A stretch of 40,776 nucleotides of DNA from Rhizobiales bacterium UBA697 (lineage in GTDB: Bacteria; Pseudomonadota; Alphaproteobacteria; Rhizobiales; Ancalomicrobiaceae): positions 755 to 41,530 of the forward strand of contig DBMN01000250.1 in the NCBI GenBank assembly GCA_002298965.1, in the 5' to 3' direction. Each line of letters starts with the position of its first letter. Positions within the stretch are counted from its first letter, which is position 1. Below are positions 13,877-22,482 of this stretch, piece after piece. The notes beneath the pieces are model-generated. The model ran no database searches. It was not told the origin of the DNA and saw nothing but the letters and a program-made list of their open reading frames with translations. Made by a program: the position numbers and the translations under genes.

Positions 13877-14989
13877 TCAGCGGCCGCGCGGCGGCCAGGC
13901 GAGATCGAGCTTGCCGCGGGTGTCGACCCAGGCGCGCTTGCCGTGCTCGTCGGCATCGCGGCCGGAGCCGTCCTGCAGCCAGCCCAGCGTGACGCAGCTC
14001 TCGCCGAGATGGCGGAACATGTCGGAGATGTCGTGCGCCTTGTCGGCGTCGACCACCAGGACCATGCCGATGCCGCAGTTGAAGGTGCGCAGCATCTCGG
14101 CTTCCGAGACGTTGCCGACCGAGGCCAGCCACTTGAACACCGGCGGCACGGCGCAGGCGTAGAGGTCGATCTCGGCGACGCAGAGTTCCGGCAGCACGCG
14201 CGGAATGTTCTCGATGAAGCCGCCGCCGGTGATGTGGGCCATGGCCTTCACGCCGCCGACCTTGCGGATCACCTCGAGGATCGGCTTGACGTAGATCCGG
14301 GTCGGCTCGAGCAGGGCGCGGGCGACCGAGGTGCCGGGCTGGAACGGCGCGTCGTCGTTCCAGTCGAGGCCGGCCTCCTTCACGAGGCGGCGCACCAGCG
14401 AATAGCCGTTGGAATGGACGCCGGACGAGCCGAGGCCGAGCAGCACGTCGCCGGGGCGCGTGGTCTTCTTCGGCAGGATCTCGTCGCGCTCGACCGCGCC
14501 GACCGCGAAGCCGGCGAGATCGTAGTCGTCGGCCTTGTACATGTCGGGCATCTCGGCCGTCTCGCCGCCGATCAGCGCGCAACCGGCGATCTGGCAGCCC
14601 CGCGCGATCGAGGCGATGACGCGTTCGGCGACGTCGAGCTCGAGCTTGCCGGTGGCGAAGTAGTCGAGGAAGAACAGCGGCTCGGCGCCCTGGACGACGA
14701 GGTCGTTGACGCTCATCGCCACGAGGTCGATGCCGATCGTGTCGTGGATGCCGGTCTCGATCGAGATCTTCAGCTTGGTGCCGACGCCGTCGTTGGCCGC
14801 CACCAGCACCGGATCACGGTAGCCGCAGGCCTTGAGGTCGAACAGACCGCCGAAGCCGCCGAGCTGCGTGTCGGCACCGACACGCGACGTCGCCTTGGCG
14901 TGCGGCGCGATGCGGCGGACCAGCGCATTGCCGGCCTCGATGTCGACGCCGGACCGGGCGTAGGTCCAGCTGTTCTTGCCCTCGGACAT
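13877..14989 (-). CDS. purM: Phosphoribosylformylglycinamidine cyclo-ligase (PurM, AIR synthetase)
   Basis: 370 residues, close to the usual 345-360. Typical parts are SGVDIEAGNALV, GGFGGLFDL, ANDGVGTKLKI, ALIGGETAEMPDMY, LGLGSSGVHSNGYSL, AHITGGGFIENIPRVLP and FNCGIGMVLVV. It closes the imidazole ring, turning FGAM into AIR with ATP. The start ATG 14989 is placed at the conserved N terminus (MSEGKNSWTYARSG); the frame is open further upstream without family similarity. It heads the purM-purN operon and is divergent from the CDP-alcohol phosphatidyltransferase gene, with about 180 bp between them. Confidence 0.96.
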   Translation of the reverse strand: MSEGKNSWTYARSGVDIEAGNALVRRIAPHAKATSRVGADTQLGGFGGLFDLKACGYRDPVLVAANDGVGTKLKISIETGIHDTIGIDLVAMSVNDLVVQGAEPLFFLDYFATGKLELDVAERVIASIARGCQIAGCALIGGETAEMPDMYKADDYDLAGFAVGAVERDEILPKKTTRPGDVLLGLGSSGVHSNGYSLVRRLVKEAGLDWNDDAPFQPGTSVARALLEPTRIYVKPILEVIRKVGGVKAMAHITGGGFIENIPRVLPELCVAEIDLYACAVPPVFKWLASVGNVSEAEMLRTFNCGIGMVLVVDADKAHDISDMFRHLGESCVTLGWLQDGSGRDADEHGKRAWVDTRGKLDLAWPPRGR

Positions 14990-15172
14990 GGATGGCGTCC
15001 TCCCTCGAGATCTCGTCCGGTTCGATGGACGATCGAGACTGCTTTTGCAAGTCCGTATGAGAGCCGAGCGCCGTCGGGCCGGGTTGCGCAATTCGCGCGG
15101 CACCTCTTGGAAGTGACTGGAATCGGGACCACATTGGGGGCGTGGCGGCTCGATCGGACGAGCGGAGGGTCC

Positions 15173-15784
15173 ATGGCGTCCAATGTCACCATCCCCAACC
15201 TGATTTCGATCGCCCGCCTCGTGATGGTCCCGGTCGCGGTCGACGCGCTCGTCGCCGGCCGTCCCGACATCGCCTTCTGGGTCTTCGTGCTGGCCGGCGC
15301 CTCCGACGGCATCGACGGCTGGATCGCCCGCCGCTTCGACCAGCGCTCCGAACTCGGCGCCTATCTCGACCCGCTCGCCGACAAGGCGCTGCTCGTCTCG
15401 ATCTTCGTGACGCTCGGCATCGTCGGCGTTCTGCCCGGCTGGCTGGCGTTGCTCGTCGTCTCGCGCGACGTGCTGATCGTCGGCGGCGTGATGCTCTCCT
15501 GGCTGATCGGCCGTCCGGTGCCGATCCGGCCGATCTTCGTCTCCAAGGCCAACACCGCCGCCCAGATCGCCTTCGCCGCGATGGCGCTCTCCGCCGGCGC
15601 CTTCCGTTGGGAGCCGGGCATCCTGTGGACGGTGGGGGAGGTGGCGGTCGCCACGTTGACGATCGTTTCCGGCGCGGCCTATGTCGTCGACTGGTTGACC
15701 GCCATGTCGGAGGCGCCGGGCGATCCCGGCCGCCCGGCCGAACGGCGCGAGGGAACCGAACCCGAGGGAAGGAACGACGCGTGA
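15173..15784 (+). CDS. CDP-alcohol phosphatidyltransferase family protein
   Basis: 203 residues with about five to six membrane segments. The family signature is complete: D45-G-x-D48-G-x2-A52-R53-x8-G62-x3-D66-x3-D70. These enzymes move a phosphatidyl group from CDP-diacylglycerol to an alcohol, here probably glycerol 3-phosphate (PgsA-like) or phosphatidylglycerol (cardiolipin synthase-like); the alcohol cannot be read from the sequence. The N terminus NVTIPNLISIARLVMVP is typical. ATG 15173 has GGAGGG upstream. Its stop overlaps the start of the PerM gene by four bases (GTGA), so both are probably translated together. Confidence 0.88.
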   Translation: MASNVTIPNLISIARLVMVPVAVDALVAGRPDIAFWVFVLAGASDGIDGWIARRFDQRSELGAYLDPLADKALLVSIFVTLGIVGVLPGWLALLVVSRDVLIVGGVMLSWLIGRPVPIRPIFVSKANTAAQIAFAAMALSAGAFRWEPGILWTVGEVAVATLTIVSGAAYVVDWLTAMSEAPGDPGRPAERREGTEPEGRNDA

Positions 15785-16890
15785 CGCTCGAACGCCAGCT
15801 CCGCTTCTGGCTCGCCGCCGCTGCCCTCTTCGTCGGCTTCCTGTGGCTGTTCTCCGGGGTGCTGCTGCCCTTCGTGGCGGGCATCGCGCTCGCCTATCTG
15901 CTCGATCCGGCCGCCGACCGGCTGGAGGCGATCGGCTTCTCGCGCGGGCTCGCGGCGCTGACCATCATCCTCGGGCTGGTGCTGACCGGCCTCCTGGTGC
16001 TGATCCTCCTGGTGCCGCTCCTCGGCGACCAGCTCTCCGCCTTCGTCACCGAACTGCCGGTGCTGGTCACCCGCCTGCGCGCGCTCGCCGCACCGATGGT
16101 CGACGGCCCGCTCGCCAAGCTGATGGGCGGCGACGTCTCCGCCCTCGAGGGCTCGCTCGGTCAGGCGCTGTCGCAGGGCGCGGGATTCGTCTCGCAGCTC
16201 CTCCAGTCGATCCTGTCGAGCGGCAAGACCATCCTGTCGATCCTCTCGGTCGTCACCGTCGCCCCGGTCGTCGCCGCCTACATGCTGGTCGACTGGGATC
16301 GCGCCATCGCCCGCATCGACGGCTGGCTGCCGCTGCGCCATCGCGACACCGTGCGCCGTCTGGCGAGCGAGATGGACGCGGCCGTCTCCGGTTTCGTGCG
16401 CGGTCAGGTGGCGGTCTCGGTGACCATGGGCGTCTACTACGGCCTCGGCCTCGCCCTGGTCGGCCTGCGCTTCGGCCTCTTGATCGGCCTGATGTCGGGC
16501 CTCCTCGGCATCATTCCCTATCTCGGCTTCGGCGCCGGCCTGATCGCCGGCCTGATCGTCGCGCTGGTGCAGTACTGGCCCGACTGGCACGGGATCCTCC
16601 TGGTGTTGGTCGTCTTCGGCGTCGGGCAGGGGCTCGAGGGCTGGGTGCTGACGCCCAACTGGGTCGGCCGTTCGGTCGGGCTCCATCCGGTGTGGCTGCT
16701 CTTCGCGCTCTTCGCCTTCGGCTCGCTCTTCGGCTTCGTCGGCATGCTGATCGCGGTGCCGGCGGCGGCCTCGATCGGCGTCCTCGCCCGTTTCGCGCTC
16801 GAGCAGTATCTGGCGAGCCCGCTCCATCTCGGTACCGGCGACGAGACGCCGGCGCTGCCCGCCCCCGGCGAGCGCGCGATCGATGGCTGA
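15781..16890 (+). CDS. AI-2E/PerM family membrane transporter
   Basis: 369 residues with about eight membrane segments. The family pattern is present: an N-terminal helix pair (FVGFLWLFSGVLLPFVAGIALAYLL region), a middle soluble part with VPLLGDQ, then GVYYGLGLALVGL, GLLGIIPYLGFGAG and PNWVGRSVGLHPVWLLFALFAFGSLFGFVGML near the end. The PerM family includes quorum-signal exporters and Na+/H+ antiporters; its role in Hyphomicrobiales is not settled. GTG 15781 overlaps the previous gene, and its own end overlaps hdaA by 8 bp, so the three genes form a tight operon. Confidence 0.88.
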   Translation: MTLERQLRFWLAAAALFVGFLWLFSGVLLPFVAGIALAYLLDPAADRLEAIGFSRGLAALTIILGLVLTGLLVLILLVPLLGDQLSAFVTELPVLVTRLRALAAPMVDGPLAKLMGGDVSALEGSLGQALSQGAGFVSQLLQSILSSGKTILSILSVVTVAPVVAAYMLVDWDRAIARIDGWLPLRHRDTVRRLASEMDAAVSGFVRGQVAVSVTMGVYYGLGLALVGLRFGLLIGLMSGLLGIIPYLGFGAGLIAGLIVALVQYWPDWHGILLVLVVFGVGQGLEGWVLTPNWVGRSVGLHPVWLLFALFAFGSLFGFVGMLIAVPAAASIGVLARFALEQYLASPLHLGTGDETPALPAPGERAIDG

Positions 16891-17596
16891 GGTCCGCCAG
16901 ATCCCGCTCGATCTGCCGATCGCCGAACGCCGCGGCCGCGACGACTGGATCGTCTCGGACGCCAACGTCGAGGCGACGGCGCTGATCGAGCGTTTCCCCG
17001 ACTGGCCGGGCGACGTCGTGCTGGTGACCGGCCCGGTCGGCGCCGGCAAGAGCCATCTCGCCCATGTCTTCGCCGAACTCTCGGGCGCCGCGATCCTCGC
17101 CGCCGAGGACCTCGCCGCCCACGATCCGGTCGCCTTGGCGCGTCACCCGGCGCTGGTCGTCGAAGACCTCGGCGCGGGCATCGACGAGACGGCGCTCTTC
17201 CATCTGCTGAACGCCGCGCGTCAGGCCGACCGCAGGGTGCTGCTCACCGCCGCGACGCCGCCGTCGGAATGGGGCCTGCGCCTCGCCGATCTCGCCTCGC
17301 GGCTGCGCGCAGCGACGCCGGTCGCCCTGCGCGAGCCCGACGATGCGTTGCTCGAGGCCCTGCTCGCCAAGCTCTTCTCCGACCGCCAGACCATGGTCGA
17401 CCCGTCGGTGATCGCCTTCCTCGCCCGGCGGATGGAGCGTTCCTTCGCCGCCGCCCACGATCTCGTCGCCGCCCTCGACCGCGAGGCGCTCGCCGCCAAG
17501 ACGCCGATCACCCGCGCGGTGGCCGCCCGCGTCGTCGCCGGCCTCGGCGAGCGGGCTCGGCAGGAACCCCAACTCGACGATCCCGACGACGCGTGA
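16883..17596 (+). CDS. hdaA: DnaA-related regulatory ATPase HdaA
   Basis: 237 residues. Only the AAA+ part of DnaA is present: N-terminal QIPLDLP, which resembles the clamp-binding motif, Walker A GPVGAGKS (50-57), Walker B VVEDLG (92-97), and a lid with LASRLRAATPVAL. There is no DNA-binding domain IV. Hda/HdaA proteins bind the sliding clamp and stimulate ATP hydrolysis by DnaA, limiting re-initiation; this is known from E. coli and Caulobacter. The gene overlaps the PerM gene by 8 bp. Its placement before ppk and ppx is usual in this bacterial group. Confidence 0.9.
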   Translation: MAEVRQIPLDLPIAERRGRDDWIVSDANVEATALIERFPDWPGDVVLVTGPVGAGKSHLAHVFAELSGAAILAAEDLAAHDPVALARHPALVVEDLGAGIDETALFHLLNAARQADRRVLLTAATPPSEWGLRLADLASRLRAATPVALREPDDALLEALLAKLFSDRQTMVDPSVIAFLARRMERSFAAAHDLVAALDREALAAKTPITRAVAARVVAGLGERARQEPQLDDPDDA

Positions 17597-17601
17597 CACA
17601 T

Positions 17602-17619
17602 TCGTCACGAAACTCGCAC
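17602..17619 (+). promoter_or_regulatory. Candidate Pho box upstream of ppk
   Basis: TCGTCAC-GAAA-CTCGCAC has the same build as the pstS site: two 7-bp half-sites 11 bp apart with an A-rich spacer; each half matches the PhoB consensus at 5 of 7 positions if C or T is allowed at the last base. It begins 5 bp after the hdaA stop and ends 60 bp before the ppk start at 17679. Pho control of ppk is known in other bacteria; here it is inferred. Confidence 0.5.
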
Positions 17620-17664
17620 AAAGTCGGGTGAAGGATGGTCGGCGCGTGAATCGCCCGCCCGCCC

Positions 17665-17670
17665 AGGAGG
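17665..17670 (+). promoter_or_regulatory. Strong ribosome binding site deciding the ppk start
   Basis: AGGAGG is complementary to the 16S rRNA end over all six bases and stands 8 bp before the TTG at 17679. Neither GTG further upstream (17628, 17646) has a comparable site. Confidence 0.75.
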
Positions 17671-17678
17671 AGTTCGTC

Positions 17679-19850
17679 TTGCCGAGAACCGCATCGAAGG
17701 AGCGCCGCATCGTGGATCCCGCCGACCTCACGTCGAGCCCCCGTCGTTTCGTCAACCGCGAGCTCTCCTGGCTCGGGTTCAACCGACGCGTCCTCGAAGA
17801 GAGCGCCAACGTCGATCATCCGTTGCTCGAGCGCCTGCGCTTCCTGTCGATCTCGGCGAACAATCTCGACGAGTTCTTCATGGTCCGCGTCTCGGGCCTG
17901 GTCGAACAGATGCGTGCCGGCCTCGCCACCCGCTCCGACGACGGCCTGACGCCGGCCGAGCAGCTGGTGGTGATCGAGGAGGCGGTGTCGTCGCTGACCG
18001 GCGAGCAGCAGCGCCTGTGGCGCGAGCTGCAGCGCGAGCTGGCGACGGTCGGCCTGGTGATGGTCGACGGCGACGGCCTGACCGACGGCGAACGGGTCTG
18101 GCTCAAGGATCACTTCCTCGGCCACATCTTCCCCGTGCTGACGCCCCAGGCCTGCGATCCGGCGCATCCCTTCCCCTTCATCCCCAATCTCGGCTTCTCG
18201 CTGATCCTCGATCTCGCCCGCGTCGGCGGCGGCGAGGGCATGACGGCGCTGATCCGCATCCCCTCGACGCTCGAGCGCTTCATCGAGCTGCCGTCGACGA
18301 AGCCCGGGGTGAAGCGCTACATCGCGCTCGAGACGGTGATCTGCCTGCACATCGCCGGCCTCTTCCCCGGCTACGACGTCAAGGCCAAGGGCGCCTTCCG
18401 CGTCATCCGTGATTCGGACATCGAGATCGAGGAAGAGGCCGAAGACCTCGTCCGCGTCTTCGAGACCATGCTGAAGCGCCGCCGCCGCGGCGTCGTCATC
18501 CGCCTCGAGATCGAGGCCGCGACCCCGACCAAGCTGCGCGGCTTCGTCGCCGAGAGCCTCGGCGTCGAGCCCGACGGCGTCCATCTGGTCGACGGCATGC
18601 TGGCGCTGACCGAACTCTCCAAGATGGTCGGCGTCGATCGGCCGGAGCTGCGTTTCGGCCCCTACGCGCCGCGCTTCCCCGAGCGCATCCGCGAGTTCGG
18701 CGGCGACTGTTTCGCCGCGATCAAGGCCAAGGACTTCGTCGTCCATCACCCCTACGAGAGCTTCGACGTCGTCGTTCAGTACCTGATGCAGGCGGGACGC
18801 GACCCGGACGTGGTGGCGATCAAGCAGACGCTCTACCGCACCTCCAAGGACAGCCCGATCGTCAAGGCGCTGTCGGAAGCGGCGGAAGCCGGCAAGTCGG
18901 TGACGGCGGTCGTCGAGCTCAAGGCGCGCTTCGACGAGGAGGCCAACATCCGCTGGGCGCGCGACCTGGAAAAGGCCGGCGTGCAGGTGGTCTACGGCTT
19001 CATGGAGCTGAAGACCCACGGCAAGCTGTCGATGGTGGTGCGCCGCGAGCAGGGCCAGCTGGCGACCTACTGCCACATCGGCACGGGCAACTATCACCCG
19101 ATCACCGCCCGCATCTACACCGACCTCAGCTACTTCACCGCCGATCCGGCGATCGGCCGCGACGTCGCCCGCATCTTCAACTTCGTCACCGGCTATGCCG
19201 AGCCGCAGGCGCTGGAGAAGATGGGCGTGAGCCCGCTGTCGCTGCGCCATCGCATCGTCGAGCACATCGAGGCCGAGATCGAGCACGCCCGCGCCGGCCG
19301 TCCCGCTCAGATCTGGATCAAGCTCAACAGCCTCGTCGACGCGCAGATCATCGACAAGCTCTACGAGGCGAGCGGGGCGGGGGTGAAGATCGACATCATC
19401 GCCCGCGGCATCTGCTGCCTGCGCCCCGGCATCCCGGGCCTGTCGGAGAACATCCGGGTGAAGTCGATCGTCGGCCGTTTCCTCGAACACAGCCGCGTGT
19501 TCTGCTTCGGCAACGGTCATGGTCTTCCCTCGGCCGAGGCGATCGTCTACATCGGATCGGCGGACATGATGCCGAGAAATCTCGATCGACGCGTCGAGGT
19601 GCTCTGCCCGATCATCAATCCGACGGTGCACCAGCAGGTGCTCGATCAGATCATGGTCGCCAACCTCCGGGACAACCAGCAGAGCTGGCGTCTGTTGCCC
19701 GACGGGGGTCACGAACGCATCCGGCCGGCGGAGGGCGAGGAGCCCTTCAACGTCCACAAGTACTTCATGACCAACCCATCGTTGTCCGGCCGTGGAAAAT
19801 CCTCGAAGCACGATCAGCCCCGAAACATCATCCGTGTGCCCAGGACCTGA
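17679..19850 (+). CDS. ppk1: Polyphosphate kinase 1 (Ppk1)
   Basis: 723 residues from TTG 17679; GTG 17628 would add 17 residues but has no ribosome binding site. Ppk1 domains in order: N-terminal helical domain (FVNRELSWLGFNRRVLEES, LRFLSISANNLDEFFMVRV), head domain, then the two phospholipase D-like catalytic domains. The phosphorylated histidine corresponds to H447 in LKTHGKLSMV, followed by YCHIGTGNYH; the second catalytic histidine lies in LEHSRVF, and IGSADMMPRNLDRRVEV matches the family. It makes polyphosphate reversibly from ATP, at the inner membrane in E. coli. ppx follows with a 59-bp overlap. A candidate Pho box precedes it. Confidence 0.95.
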   Translation: MPRTASKERRIVDPADLTSSPRRFVNRELSWLGFNRRVLEESANVDHPLLERLRFLSISANNLDEFFMVRVSGLVEQMRAGLATRSDDGLTPAEQLVVIEEAVSSLTGEQQRLWRELQRELATVGLVMVDGDGLTDGERVWLKDHFLGHIFPVLTPQACDPAHPFPFIPNLGFSLILDLARVGGGEGMTALIRIPSTLERFIELPSTKPGVKRYIALETVICLHIAGLFPGYDVKAKGAFRVIRDSDIEIEEEAEDLVRVFETMLKRRRRGVVIRLEIEAATPTKLRGFVAESLGVEPDGVHLVDGMLALTELSKMVGVDRPELRFGPYAPRFPERIREFGGDCFAAIKAKDFVVHHPYESFDVVVQYLMQAGRDPDVVAIKQTLYRTSKDSPIVKALSEAAEAGKSVTAVVELKARFDEEANIRWARDLEKAGVQVVYGFMELKTHGKLSMVVRREQGQLATYCHIGTGNYHPITARIYTDLSYFTADPAIGRDVARIFNFVTGYAEPQALEKMGVSPLSLRHRIVEHIEAEIEHARAGRPAQIWIKLNSLVDAQIIDKLYEASGAGVKIDIIARGICCLRPGIPGLSENIRVKSIVGRFLEHSRVFCFGNGHGLPSAEAIVYIGSADMMPRNLDRRVEVLCPIINPTVHQQVLDQIMVANLRDNQQSWRLLPDGGHERIRPAEGEEPFNVHKYFMTNPSLSGRGKSSKHDQPRNIIRVPRT

Positions 19851-21378
19851 GGGTTGGCGGGGGCTGCTGTCGCGTTGCGGCACCCCCGGTCGTCTCGAAG
19901 GCTACGGGCCGCTCGCGGTCATCGACATCGGCTCCAACTCGGTGCGCCTGGTCGTCTACGAGCGGCTTACGCGCGCCCCCACGGTGCTGTTCAACGAGAA
20001 GGTGCTCGCCGGCCTCGGCAAGGGGCTGGCCAAGACCGGCCGTCTCGCCGAAGCCTCGCTCGCCCAGGCGCTCGATGCGGTGCGCCGCTTCAAGCACATC
20101 GCCGACCAATGCGGCTCCGTCGGCCTCCACGTGCTGGCGACCGCCGCCGCGCGTGAGGCCGAGAACGGCCCGCCCTTCGTCGCCGAGCTCGAGCGCATCT
20201 GCGGCGTCCAGGTCCAGGTCCTGACCGGCGCCGACGAGGCACGCCTCGCCGCCTACGGCATCGTCGCCGGCGTCCACGATGCCGACGGCATCGCCGGCGA
20301 CCTCGGCGGCGGCTCGCTCGAGCTGGTCGACATCCACGGCGACACGATCGGCAAGGGGCTGACCTATCCGCTCGGCGGCATCCGCCTGCAGGAGGCGGCC
20401 GAGGGCTCGATCCGCAAGGCCGAGCGCATCGCCGCCCAGATCCTCGACAAGTCGCCGGTTCTCGGCGGGCTCGCCGGGCGGTCGTTCTATGCGGTCGGCG
20501 GCACCTGGCGCTCGCTCGCCAAGCTGCACATGCATCAGACCGACTATCCGCTCCGGGTGATGCACAACTACGCCATGCCGGCCGAGGTGGCGCTGGAGTT
20601 CTGCCGCGAGGTCGGCCGCGGCGCGGTCGAACTGCTGCCGCGCATCGAGACCGTGTCGAAGCAGCGCCGCGAGCTTCTGCCCTTCGGCGCCGTGGTGCTC
20701 GCCCAGATCATCCGCGCCGGCAAGCCGAAGAACGTCGTGCTCTCCGCCCTCGGCCTGCGCGAGGGGCACCTCTACGATCTGCTGTCGCCCGAGGAACGCG
20801 CCCGCGATCCGCTGCTCGCCGCAGCCGAGGAACTCGGCTACCTGCGCTCGCGCTCGCCGCGCCACACCGAGGAGACCGGGCCCTGGACCGGCGCGGTCTT
20901 CGCCGCCCTCGGCCTCGACGAAACCGCCGAGGAGCGCCGTCTGCGCACCGCCGCCTGCCTCGTCGCCGACATCGGCTGGCGCGCGCACCCCGACTATCGC
21001 GGGTCGCAGAGCCTCAACATCATCTCCAATGCCGCCTTCATCGGCGTCGACCACCCCGGCCGCGCCTATCTGGCGCTGTCGAACTACTACCGCCACATGG
21101 GACTGGTCGAAGACGCCGTCAGCCCGCGTCTGGTGCAGCTGGCGCCGCCGCGGCTCCTCGCCCGCGCCAAGGCGCTGGGAGCGGCCTTCCGCGTCGCCTT
21201 CATCCTGTCGGCGGCGATGCCGGGTATCCTGCCGGACGTCAAGGTCGGCCGTCTGGCGGGCCGCCTGACCATGGACCTGCCGCCGCATCTCGCCGATCTC
21301 GACGGCGAAGTGCTGCAGCGCCGCTTCCGCCAGCTCGCCAAGCTCGCCGGCCTCGACACCGAGATCCGTCGCGCATGA
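19792..21378 (+). CDS. ppx: Exopolyphosphatase, Ppx/GppA family
   Basis: 528 residues from GTG 19792; GTG 19834 is 14 codons later and as likely, neither having a clear ribosome binding site. Homology begins near residue 33. The ASKHA phosphatase core shows AVIDIGSNSVRLVVYE (42-57), LATAAAREAENG, GDLGGGSLELVDI and YAVGGTWRSLAKLH; the C-terminal part (about 340-520) resembles the HD-like domain of Ppx. It trims polyphosphate from its end, and some members hydrolyse pppGpp. The overlap with ppk suggests coupled expression of the making and breaking enzymes. Its stop overlaps the radical SAM gene (ATGA). Confidence 0.92.
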   Translation: MENPRSTISPETSSVCPGPEGWRGLLSRCGTPGRLEGYGPLAVIDIGSNSVRLVVYERLTRAPTVLFNEKVLAGLGKGLAKTGRLAEASLAQALDAVRRFKHIADQCGSVGLHVLATAAAREAENGPPFVAELERICGVQVQVLTGADEARLAAYGIVAGVHDADGIAGDLGGGSLELVDIHGDTIGKGLTYPLGGIRLQEAAEGSIRKAERIAAQILDKSPVLGGLAGRSFYAVGGTWRSLAKLHMHQTDYPLRVMHNYAMPAEVALEFCREVGRGAVELLPRIETVSKQRRELLPFGAVVLAQIIRAGKPKNVVLSALGLREGHLYDLLSPEERARDPLLAAAEELGYLRSRSPRHTEETGPWTGAVFAALGLDETAEERRLRTAACLVADIGWRAHPDYRGSQSLNIISNAAFIGVDHPGRAYLALSNYYRHMGLVEDAVSPRLVQLAPPRLLARAKALGAAFRVAFILSAAMPGILPDVKVGRLAGRLTMDLPPHLADLDGEVLQRRFRQLAKLAGLDTEIRRA

Positions 21379-22445
21379 GCGGCGGGGCATCCTCCGGTCG
21401 CGGCGACGTCCGCGACGTGGCGGGTCTCGTCGCCGCCGGGCTGGTGCCGGCGGAGGCCGCCCCGGCGCTCGCCCGCGTCGTCGATCGCTTCGCCCTGACC
21501 ATCACGTCCGACATGGCGGCGCTGATCGATCCGTCGGACGCGGCCGACCCGATCGCCGCCCAGTTCGTGCCGTCGGCGGAAGAACTCGACGCCCGCCCCG
21601 ACGAGACCTCCGACCCGATCGGCGACGGCCCGCATGCCGTGGCGCCGGGCGTCGTCCATCGCTATCCCGACCGGGTGCTGCTCAAGCCGACGCATCTCTG
21701 CCGCGTCTACTGTCGCTTCTGCTTCCGCCGCGACCGGGTGGGCGACGGCGAGGCCAACCTCTCCGAGGCCGAGCTCGACGAGGCCGTCGCCTATGTCGCC
21801 GCGCGGCCCGAGATCTTCGAGGTGATCCTGACCGGCGGCGACCCGATGATCCTGTCGGACCGCCGCCTCGGCCTGATCCTCGATCGGCTGGAGGCGATCC
21901 CCCACGTCGAGGTCGTGCGCATTCACAGCCGCGTGCCCGTGGTCGATCCCGCCCGCGTGACGGAGGCGAGCGCCCGAGGCCTGCGCCGTCGCTTCGCCAC
22001 CTGGATGGTGATCCACGTCGACCATCCGCGCGAACTGACCGAGGCCGCCGCGGGGTCGATCGGAAGGCTCGTCGACGCCGGCGTGCCGGTGCTCTCCCAG
22101 ACCACGCTGCTCTCCGGCGTCAATGCCGACGCGGCGACGCTCGAGGCGCTGTTCCGCCGTCTCGTGGCGCTGCGGGTGAAGCCCTATTACCTCCACCACC
22201 TCGATCGCGCCGAGGGGACGGCGCGGTTCCGCACCTCGGTCGCCGAGGGCAGGGCGCTGATGAAGCGGCTGCGCGGCAGCCTCACCGGCATCGCCCAGCC
22301 GACCTACGTGCTCGACATCCCCGGCGGCGCCGGCAAGGTGCCGATCGGCCCCGATCCGCTGACGAAGACCGGCGAAGGCGAGGGCGGTACCACCCGCTGG
22401 CGGGTCGAGGACCCGAACGGCGACGGGCACGACTGGGAAGGCTGA
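21375..22445 (+). CDS. KamA-family radical SAM protein (lysine 2,3-aminomutase / EpmB-like)
   Basis: 356 residues. The radical SAM cluster motif is C109-x3-C113-x2-C116 within HLCRVYCRFCFRR; ILTGGDPM, the arginine-rich VEVVRIHSRVPVVDP and the PLP-lysine motif PGGAGK (K321) are those of lysine 2,3-aminomutases. At this length it lacks the extra C-terminal part of clostridial KamA and is EpmB-sized; EpmB shifts the amino group of lysine before EpmA attaches it to elongation factor P. No epmA or efp adjoins it here, so either role is open. The start overlaps the ppx stop by four bases. Confidence 0.86.
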   Translation: MSGGASSGRGDVRDVAGLVAAGLVPAEAAPALARVVDRFALTITSDMAALIDPSDAADPIAAQFVPSAEELDARPDETSDPIGDGPHAVAPGVVHRYPDRVLLKPTHLCRVYCRFCFRRDRVGDGEANLSEAELDEAVAYVAARPEIFEVILTGGDPMILSDRRLGLILDRLEAIPHVEVVRIHSRVPVVDPARVTEASARGLRRRFATWMVIHVDHPRELTEAAAGSIGRLVDAGVPVLSQTTLLSGVNADAATLEALFRRLVALRVKPYYLHHLDRAEGTARFRTSVAEGRALMKRLRGSLTGIAQPTYVLDIPGGAGKVPIGPDPLTKTGEGEGGTTRWRVEDPNGDGHDWEG

Positions 22446-22482
22446 GCCCCGCGCTCGCGACCCTCCACACCGGAACCAAGCC

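Noticed and set aside
17508..19883. A 791-codon open frame antisense to ppk
   Set aside because: ppk on the other strand is unmistakable; the antisense frame is a codon-bias shadow without ribosome binding site or motifs.
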